From Branchiostoma belcheri (Eukaryota > Chordata > Leptocardii > Amphioxiformes > Branchiostomatidae), in contig NW_017803647.1 in assembly GCF_001625305.1 (NCBI RefSeq), positions 77,702 through 141,701 of the forward strand: 64,000 nt of DNA, in the 5' to 3' direction. The position numbers and the translations under genes were made by a program. Under the pieces are notes generated by a model. It searched no databases. It worked only from the letters and a program-made list of their open reading frames with translations, and had not been told where the DNA came from. Below, piece after piece: positions 55,857 through 64,000 of this stretch. Each line of letters starts with the position of its first letter. Within the stretch, counting starts at the first letter, position 1.

Positions 55857-58800
55857 ATCATTGCTTTCTTGTGATCACCAAGTTCACTCCAATTTGATCC
55901 CAGGTTGTGAAGTAATGCAGCAATGTCTGGACGTACACTGTTGTGTCCATGGATAGTTTTCATCATCGTAAGTGACTGTTCGTAGTAGTTAATGGCTTTC
56001 CTTTGATCGCCGAGTTCACTCCAAGATGACCCCAAGTTGTAAAGTGACTGCGCAATGACTGGATTTGCTGTGTCGTGTCGATGGATAGTTTTCATAATCA
56101 TCACTGACTGCTCCAAGTAGATAATTGCTTTCTTGTGATCGCCAAGTCTGCCCCAGGATGACCCCAGGCCCTGAAGTGACATGGCAATATCTGGATGTGC
56201 GGTGTTATGTCCATAGATAGCTTTCTCCATCGTAAGTGACTGTTCGTAGTAGTGAATTGCTTTCTTCTGATCGCCGAGTTCACTCCAACATGACCCCAGG
56301 TTGAGAAGTGAGTCAGCAATGTCCGGATGTGGTGTGTTATGTCCATAGATAGTCTTTGACATTGTTAGTGACTGTTCTAAGTAGACAGTTGATTTCTTCT
56401 GATCGCCGAGTTCACTCCAAGCTGACCCCAGGCTGTTTAGTACCTTAGCAATGTGTGGATGTGGCATGTCATGTCCATAGATGGTTTTTGCCATGCTTAG
56501 TGACTGTTCCATGTGGACAATTGCTTTCTTGTGATCACCAAGTCTACTCCAAGACGATCCCAGACTGAGAAGTGACTCAGCAATGTCCGAATGGTCTGTG
56601 TTTTCTCCATAGATAGCTTTCTTCATCGTTATTGACTGTTCGTGGTAGCTAATCGCTTTCTTCTGATCACCAAGTGTACTCCAAGATATTGCCAGGTTGC
56701 TAAGTGTCCCGGCAATGTCTGGATGTACCATGTTGTCACCATGGACAGTTTCTTTTATCATTAATGATTTTTCAAAGTAGCCAATTGCTTTCTTGTGATC
56801 ACCGAACCTACTCCAAGATGACCCCAGGTTGTTAAGTGATGTAGCAATGTGTGGATGTGCCGTGTTGTGTCCATAAAGACTTTTTTCCATCGTTATTGAC
56901 TGTTCATGGTAGCTAATTGCTTTTTTCTGATCACCAAGTTTACCCCAAGTTAATCCCAGGTTGTTAAGTGACTGAGCGATGCTTGGATTTGTGGTGTTGT
57001 CTCCATAGATAGTTTTCTCCATTGTTAGTGACTCTTCAAAGTACCTTATTGCTTTCTTATGATCACCGAGTCTTAAACATGTTACCCCCAGGTTGTGAAG
57101 TACTAAGGCAATGGACAGATGTGCCTTGTTGTCTCCATGGATAGTCTTCTCCATTGCCAGTGACTGTTCAAAGTAGCTAATTGCTTTCTTGTGATTGCCG
57201 AGTTTGTCCCAAGACAATCCCAGGTTGTTAAGTGATGCAGCAATGTCTGGATGCACCATGTTGTTGCCATAAATAATTTTCTCCATCGTTATGGACTGTT
57301 CAAAGTAGCTAATTGCTTTCTCCTGATTGCCCTGAGTGGCCCAGTAGTCCCCCAGTTCACTCAGAATGTCCAAACGTTTGATACAGTCACTTCCAGCATC
57401 GTTCAATGCTGCTTCCAAATGACGTATGGACATCTGTGATAAGAACAGATTTTTTGCTATTCGGCCCAAACATTCATGAGATGCATCATAGATGGTCCCT
57501 TTGAAAAGCTCTGCTGACTGGACATGTAACCCATCTTGGACAATGCTCGGGATACACTTCTTCAAAGGGATAGCCCTGCAGTAGTATCTGAAAAGTACCT
57601 TGGTATCTGGAATATAGAATACTGACTTCAGGATAGAGTCAGGCACCTCTTGTGTTTCTGATTGATATTTCATTTGGGTGAGTGGGGACAGACTGTCTTT
57701 CTGTCCTCCATTGGCCATATATGTTCTCAGTCGGAGCTCTGCCGAGATACTAGTCAGTACTGTAAGGTGTGTGGCATTCTCCTCTCCGATCTTTCCCATG
57801 TCCTTTAGTCTATCTATCACATCCCACGTGCTAGATAGTGTAATCTGACAGCACAGTGCTAGAAGATCGATTGCTATGCCTGGAAAACGATAGATGTCTT
57901 TCTTAACATTTAGTAGTTGCCCAGTGGGTTCAAGGTTTTCAAAATGGGCCCTGTCATCATACAAGATTTGACTAGCGGACAGATGGGACTGGGAGGGGAG
58001 ATCCTCTGTGATGACTTCTGAAAGTTCTTCCCTGTACTGGTTCACCAGTGCTTCTTCACCTGCTAAGAAAACAAACCGCCTGAGGATGTCTGACAGGTGG
58101 TATCCTTCTGACATAGAAATATCTCGCCGCTGAAACTTTGCCATCTCAGCAGGTGTCTGGATGAGGCTAACGGGAGGTTTGCTTTTGGTCTTCTCTCTTC
58201 CAAATGGAGTCTTACTGGCCCATGGCATGAAGCCGTCGAAGGCAAATCCATGACATGTGACCGAGTCAAAAAACCAGTCTTTCTCTGGGTTTTCTGATTG
58301 AAAATCGTTAAGTGAGGGGATGGCCATGGCTGGGAGGATGGTCTCTCCGAGGTTGATGACTTTCATGTGTAGGTAGTGTGTGAGGGTGAGGAAATATCGC
58401 CGTGTGTCAACACGGTCCTTCCCGTCTTCAATTAGAATGGCAAACTCCAGGTCAGAGTAGGGTGTGACCAGTTCTGTTGCTTGTGAACCTAACCCAATGA
58501 ACGCATGCTTACATGGAGGAGGTCCAAGTACAACAATGCATTCATCAACAAGATCCCGGATAAAACTTTGTCTATCTTGGGCGATGGTCTTAAATAAAGC
58601 CTTGATGGCTTCAGCTCGCTTGGCCTCGACTGGTTTCATACGTGGGTCATCTATGTCATATTGATACGGATCATATTGCTGATCAATGGCCTCTAGTTGT
58701 GACCTTGCACGAGAACGAATGTCCTCTAATCGCTCCTGATGATGTGAGGCCCAAACGGACGGAATGGACCTGCTGCCCACATTAGCTGTATATTGGAGAA

Positions 58801-61800
58801 ACCATTGCTCTATCTCCCGCAGTCTGTTCTTCAATTTCTGTTTATTGCTTGTTGTTCTGGCCATGGCTGCATTAAACAGAGCTGCTGCCCTTGTGAAATT
58901 TCTACCTTCTTTTGTTGTTTTGCCTTGCTGGACATAGACGTCACCCAGTCTGCATAGACACGTGACCTCTTTACATCTGTCAGTTTTGTTAGGATCTGTA
59001 GTCATAAAAATGAGTTTAGTTAGCTGTCAGGCAAATTGATGTATTATTGATCAGTATTTTGACCAGTTTATAGAAAATCTTTGAATATGATGGTTTAAGA
59101 AATTGAAGAAGCAAGTTCTGAATCTTAAATCATTTTACAACATGGCCTACTAAGTTACCATCCTATATACTTTCTAATAAAATTGTATTACAACATCGTC
59201 AGGAAAGGGTGATTTTGTTTCACTTTGGAATATTGAAATGAAACATAAAAAAATTTGCCCTACATATTTGAGGCAGATATATGATACAGATATGATAGCA
59301 ACATCAGTGTACATACAGTGGTATTAATATATCCACCAGTTCACTCTAAACATTAAAGCTTTCTAACCTAAGAAGTCAGAATATGATGTAACACCCATCA
59401 TATGATTCACTAGACGAAAACCGACGTATCTGGGTCGTATACTCCCGTACACACGCCCGGAAATTCCAAATATACGGACATTTCCAGGTGTGCGCGACCC
59501 GTACACTTGGCGTGTGCAGGCCTGCACACGGCCCGGATATGAACCACTCAGGTGTCCGGGCCGTGTACAGGCCTGCACACGCCACCCGTAAATCTCTGCA
59601 CATGCCCGGATACGTGACATGTACCTCTGAGTGTGTGTATGAAATATGCATAAATTAGCGGTAATTTTCACCTAATTATCTTCCTCATTATCAGCTCGTG
59701 TACGGGTCGTACACACCCGCACACGTCCCCCCCCCTCCAATATGCCTTTTGTAATGTAAAGTAGCATCATAGCCGTTTATCCCCCCTTCTTGTTTGCATA
59801 ATTTTGTTTTCTTTATTAATTGTACATGGTGCTTGGGCTTTGTGACTTTTTGTTTGTGTTTTGTGTGCCTCCAATATTTCCAGTGTACTTCGGCCGGTCT
59901 TTCAGCTCAGCTGAAACAAACTGTACGTCTCGTTCTTCTGTGTCTTGCCTTGACGCAGCTAGTCACGGGAGCAGATATTAGTCTCGTCTGGGCACCAGTC
60001 GTTAGAAGCCGTCCCAAGCTCTTTATTCCGCGCTGTGCAACAAGCCTCGCTGAGGCGGTGACCCACGGGCCGAACATCTTGTGCCACAGCACGGCCTTGA
60101 GTCGGGACACAGTGTATAGTCCAGAGGGGTGTACATCGGTCCTCTGGTCCGGTCTAATACTCTCTTGCACGCGGACTATCACTCGCCTATGCCCGCAGCC
60201 TGGTTCCCAGGATCCTGGCTACCGGCTTTCCAAAGAACGAGGCATACTCTGACGTTCACAATCTTCCCAATCAACCTCAGCTTGGAGAGTAGTCTTGTCC
60301 CAGTTCGTCTTGCCAGTGTCCCACGGCGTTCTTGTCTTGAAAACTGCTCCAATTTACGTAGAAAGGCGCAATACCGATATTCCTGTGTTGATGATGAGAT
60401 ATGACACAATCTCTCACCATGGACCCTTTTCTACCTCCATGCTCTCACTAAGTTCCTTGCGTGACTTGCTTGTGTCCAGGATAGTTGTACAATGCACGCT
60501 CCACAACCAGGCATGTAACGGAAAGATTTCAAAAATAATGACCCGAGCGTTGATTGGCCCTCTTTTCAAACCACAACAAAGAGAAATGCATGCAATTGGC
60601 TGGTCTGGTTTACAGGTCACCGCAGGAATAATGATATACAAAGAGTTGTGAAATGTCCCGCTTGTCTATTATGTAAAAGTTGCACGCACACTAATAAAAA
60701 ACATAGGCTATAAAATAGTCTGGAATGTTATCATCAACACATAATTTGCAGTTTACCCGTGTAATGTTTTCAACTTCATGTTCTTAAAGTATAAAAATTA
60801 AATATAACCAAGGAAGTTAAACCTCTCTTATATAAAAACAAACAAACAAGGTAAATAAGACATGGGCGCCGTCTCGTCTCTGACCATGACACCACAATAC
60901 ACATCTGACAACAATGTACAAGTAAACCGTGCATCTTTTGCCTCTTCCAAAAAATTATTTTTACACTAAAGTGGGCTGATATTTGAAAAAAACACCAGAG
61001 CGGTCCCTCTCATTGCCAAAGAAAACGACCATGTTTCCAAAGGTGAAATATGTCAAGGTCGAAGGTTCCCAATAGACTAGTTTGGTAAAATTCTGATCAG
61101 TAATTGTGTTGTTGTTTTTGCCCACTGTAGATTCAATATGGTGCTGGTATAATGAGGCGTTAATATATGCGGGGAGACGATGGACCACACAAAGAAATCT
61201 ACTCATTGTTCATAGCAAGGGTTATAGTTACAAATATATACAGGGATACACTTAGACCCCATTCATACCAAGGACGTTATATCATAACCTAGTTGAAGCT
61301 CCATGTTCATATAAGATCCTTGTTCATACCAAGCTTTATATATCCTTCTAGATTCTTTAGCAGAGTTTATATAAGCCTGGCGTGGCCCAACAGTCAACCA
61401 GACTCTGGCGAGGGCGAGTTTATAGCAGACATCGGCCCCCAAACAACATTTATTCTATTCACCAACTTAACGCTGATTTCCTCTACCATCCAATCTAGAT
61501 GTATTGTCTTTGTGTTGCGTTGCCTGTTACCTACAACGCTTTTAGATAGTAATTCGGTTCATGGAACGAACTCATGTTTAGGTAGATTTCGGGAGTGAAA
61601 ATAATATTGTTTTCTAACCAGCATTTTGCCCGTTCTTCTTACCGGCTTTGAAAACACATGTGCACCTCTCAATTTACGCATTTGCGAAACGATCTACATG
61701 TATACTTGCGACGTGTGACGTGTGCAGGCCCGTATATTCCCGTACACACGACTAATTACCAGGTGTCCGGGCGTGTCCGGAGGTATCACAGACCCGCACA

Positions 61801-63293
61801 CGCCGTGGCCGACATTTCCTGCACACACCCGGACACACCCGGGCACGCCAAGTTTCACGGGACATGTACAGGTCCGGAAACGTCCGGATATTCCGATTTT
61901 TGAGCAGTGATTATTAAGCACTGAAGGAGATAACTTGCTTAAAAGTCATCAAAAATGACTTCCTAGCTTTTAATTCACCTTCCCAACCTACAAGAAACTG
62001 CATTTATTATCTCTATTAACACCTCCCAATTCATATGTCTCACAAAACGTCAGGCATTTCATACTCCACTGCACACAGAAAAGAAATCACACCCAACAAC
62101 AACTGTTATACATGATATCAAAAGTAGCATTAGCAGTATGGTCATTTTCACTGTTTACTATAATAATCATTTTAGTATCATGTCCTACGTCCTTGCAATG
62201 AATTTGCAATTAACTTTCTTCTATTAACTTAATTAAGGAAATATACCGTGAATGACTTTCAGAGCAGCCGCAAACTCCTGTTCAGCTAAATCCAGGTGCC
62301 CGTCTGTCAGTTTGCGGTCCCCTGCAGCCAGGTGCTTCTCGTATAACCTGCAGTGTGAGATGTTCAATATTTATGATTACCTTCGCAGAAGGAAAACATA
62401 CAGTTTTGCCTGGTTCTTCTTCCTCTTCTTCTTCTCCAAACAAATGGACATCTAACTGACAGAACTGGTGGCCTTAAGATAAACGTGTGGAACCTTTTGG
62501 AACTACTGGAGGTAGAGGATGAAGATGGAAACGATAAAGAAGAAGAGTGAGCAAAACAATGTATTTCCCTGTCCCTTTACAAGATACAGGAAATGACAGA
62601 AAATGATGACTGAATTGTTTAACTATTCTCATGGTCATATTCAGACCAAATTTTTAAAATCTAAAATACTAGTATACAAACCTGTAATCTGGAGCGTGTT
62701 TGGGTGTCAGACTTGAGATGTACTCACTTGGTGACCTAGAAAATGACAAGATGTTTGTATATATATATATATATATATATATAGTCATCTAAAGGAACTC
62801 GACATTTAATTCCCAACAATATGTCCAACTACAGGATCCATCCATCCATCCATCCATCCATCCATCCATCCATCCATCCATCCATCCATCCATCCATCCA
62901 TCCATCCATCCATCCATCCATCCATCCATCCATCCATCCATCCATCCATCAAATGGGTTATTCATAAAAACAAACAAAGCCTGTGTAATATGTATATTAG
63001 TAGTTTGTTGCTGTGTTGTTAAGATGAAAATGTTGCTGGTCTACTTGGTCTATTTAGGTACTTTTAAGAATGAAATATTAGATCTCTAGACCCTGTAAGT
63101 TTTTGTAGGCTATATGACATGGCAATGTACAATTAATATTTACAAGTAAAGAAAAGAAACATAAATATGATGATTCATGAATCATCATTATGCTGAGCTG
63201 GGCCGCCAACACTTTAAAACAAAATTACCCTAACTGTGCTTACATGATCTTGTGACCCTTTGCATCACCGATGACGTCAGTGTTTGATGACAT
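55820..63293 (-). CDS. Nucleotidyltransferase-like plus TPR-array protein, truncated by a LINE
   Basis: Coding exons (minus): 63293-63244 (exon runs from 63342), 62735-62682, 62347-62247, 58995-55820. Phases join exactly to 3,381 nt (1,126 residues plus stop). Parts: N-terminal helical repeats (about 35-115; [35 protein letters not shown]); a nucleotidyltransferase-like core with the G-S signature [20 protein letters not shown] (236-255), whose S-D-x-E resembles DUF294/GlnD-type enzymes; a helical linker; then from about 610 about 12 TPR units of exactly 44 residues (pattern HPDIA.SLNNLG.SWS.LGDxKKAI.Y.EQSL.M.K.IYG.N). TPR arrays bind proteins; the enzyme's substrate is unknown. The twelfth unit breaks after KKAM, and the final residues ([12 protein letters not shown]) come from the inserted LINE. 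The start ATG at 63,293 is the first in frame after an upstream in-frame TGA in the preceding exon. The family name is inference. Confidence 0.8.
59410..59720. repeat. GC-rich dispersed element, copy 1 (ACACGCCCGG words)
   Basis: Dense repeats of CCCGTACACACG, GGTGTCCGGGC and GCCTGCACACG, partly self-complementary. It shares CCCGTACACACG and CAGGTGTCCGGGC in the same order and orientation with 61,700-61,890. It lies in the large intron of the NTase-TPR gene. Apparent open frames are low-complexity artefacts. Confidence 0.6.
59880..60640. other. GC-richer intronic stretch of unknown nature
   Basis: Higher GC and CpG than its surroundings, with open frames on both strands that show no domain. 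It may be a decayed mobile element; no boundary repeats were found. It lies in the 3.2-kb intron between exons 62347-62247 and 58995-55820. Confidence 0.3.
61700..61890. repeat. GC-rich dispersed element, copy 2
   Basis: Same word family as 59,410-59,720 (CCCGTACACACG, GGTGTCCGGGCGTGTCCGG, ACACACCCGGACACACCCGG). The two copies are about 2.2 kb apart in the same intron and orientation. Confidence 0.6.
62757..62783. repeat. (TA)n microsatellite
   Basis: An uninterrupted TA run of about 27 bp. On the gene (minus) strand it ends about 20 nt before the acceptor at 62,736, in the usual branch-point zone. Confidence 0.9.
62836..62950. repeat. (ATCC)n microsatellite, 115 bp, uninterrupted
   Basis: About 29 perfect copies of the tetramer ATCC/GGAT in the intron between the first two known coding exons of the NTase-TPR gene. 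It creates a spurious WMDG-repeat open frame on the minus strand. Confidence 0.95.
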
Positions 63294-63952
63294 AACTGGG
63301 AAATCCCTTGACAGGTGATCCTTTTGCTGTCCTTGTCTCCATCTGATATTTGGACCCTTTATTAAATACAAATCAGAATAAAGAATGTGATTTTAGCACG
63401 CTGCAATTATGTACCTTAGTTGGTAAGAAGTTACACAAATTTCAATTGAATGTTAATAAATGTTACCCACCAGCTCTCTATACAGCTTAATGAGCCATTA
63501 CAAATTACATATACATGAACATGGATTTTACTGTGTTAGAGAATTTTATCATTAACCAAATATGACCCAAGGCACCAAAAGGAAAAACTAGAAATTTTTG
63601 CATTTGCAAAGCAAATACTAAATGTCAAGCCGAACTACTGCTCTGATTATTCTTTGATACTCAAACACATCTATGCTGACCACGCCCCTCCAACTTGCTA
63701 CAAATTGTAATCCAACACCACAGGGGTGCTACATTGTTTGAAGAAGGAGTTTCAAACCAAGCAAGAAAACTATATTATGTACGTATTTTCCTCCTGCAAA
63801 GGAAAACATGTAATGTAATGTAACACCTGAGAAATGTTTGGCACACATGACCGTTTCATATTAGTTATTACCGTTATATTGACATCGATTAATTACCATC
63901 GCAGTGTTAAAATGGCATATATCTACATGTACGTGAAAAATATTAACTTTAC

Positions 63953-64000
63953 CTTATTTCTCGCTGGTTTCATGGCTTGTCTGATTCTTGCCGTGTACAG
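63953..64000 (-). other. Partial 5' exon of the NTase-TPR gene at the window edge
   Basis: A consensus donor AAATAAG/GTAAAG (GT at 63,952-63,951) bounds sequence running off the window. In the frame that would continue the coding sequence it has a TGA, supporting a non-coding role and a start at 63,293. It also contains an out-of-frame ATG that would open a short frame overlapping the main start. Confidence 0.45.

Larger units (their letters stand above)
51187..55859 (-). mobile_element. Non-LTR retrotransposon inserted in a TPR coding unit
   Basis: The element is bounded by the 11-bp direct repeat ATTGCTTTCTT (51,176-51,186 and 55,860-55,870), the target duplication, and has an A-rich tail on the minus strand (T8-A-T8 on the plus strand at 51,185-51,204). 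Read from the minus strand it carries an ORF1 fragment, an endonuclease, a reverse transcriptase and a Cys-His tail. Several frame breaks separate the parts, and ORF1 begins mid-domain at the junction, so it is 5'-truncated and not autonomous. A 10-bp perfect stem (51,235-51,244 with 51,269-51,278, GGTGGTGAGG) marks its 3' UTR. Confidence 0.9.

Noticed and set aside
59363..59671. Arg/Tyr-rich minus-strand frames of about 100 codons
   Set aside because: They lie in the GC-rich dispersed repeat; the period of the DNA repeat explains the open frame.
62789..62977. Minus-strand WMDG-repeat protein
   Set aside because: Translation of the (ATCC)n microsatellite.

Overview
The window reads as nuclear DNA of an invertebrate chordate, most likely amphioxus (Branchiostoma). 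The evidence is a single DYRK1/minibrain kinase gene with a vertebrate-like C-terminus, intron-rich genes with GT-AG borders, CR1/L2-like non-LTR retrotransposons including a PHD-finger type, many small inverted-repeat elements, and a nucleotidyltransferase-TPR gene of a kind common in marine invertebrates. The species call is inference; no database search was possible.

Layout. 1-3,970: non-coding, with a CpG-rich promoter-like stretch at about 880-1,560. 4,031-15,913 (+): DYRK1A in nine coding exons that join in frame to 721 codons; its introns hold small transposons, a LINE tail fragment and a decoy splice acceptor. 15,914-19,480: probable long 3' UTR. 20,600-24,830: short inverted-repeat transposons, including one hAT-like element with an 8-bp target duplication, and a decayed minus-strand LINE. 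About 21,560-37,520: a diverged inverted duplication with a roughly 60-bp centre near 30,610. Its left arm is split by an open-reading-frame-intact LINE (25,921-29,487) that carries a 2A-like motif and a PHD finger. 37,520-41,250: non-coding repeats.

41,275-45,970 (-): a BTB-BACK protein resembling BTBD17/Tango10 in seven coding exons (415 codons plus stop, all phases consistent). One of its introns is about 90% a 62-bp minisatellite, and another is bracketed by an 11-bp direct repeat. 46,000-50,700: non-coding, with a pentanucleotide tract and a strong hairpin. 50,735-63,342 (-): a gene for a nucleotidyltransferase-like domain followed by an array of nearly identical 44-residue TPR units. 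A second LINE (51,187-55,859, minus strand) sits inside a TPR unit with an 11-bp target duplication. It cuts the protein to 1,126 residues and strands the last TPR units beyond the insertion. The 5' exons of this gene run to the right edge of the window.

The three host genes show no sign of acting in one pathway. The common theme is mobile-element and repeat-driven remodelling: a LINE with a translational-recoding-type motif, a coding-sequence insertion into a repeat-array protein, introns built from or bordered by repeats, and a large inverted duplication of what looks like a transcription unit.
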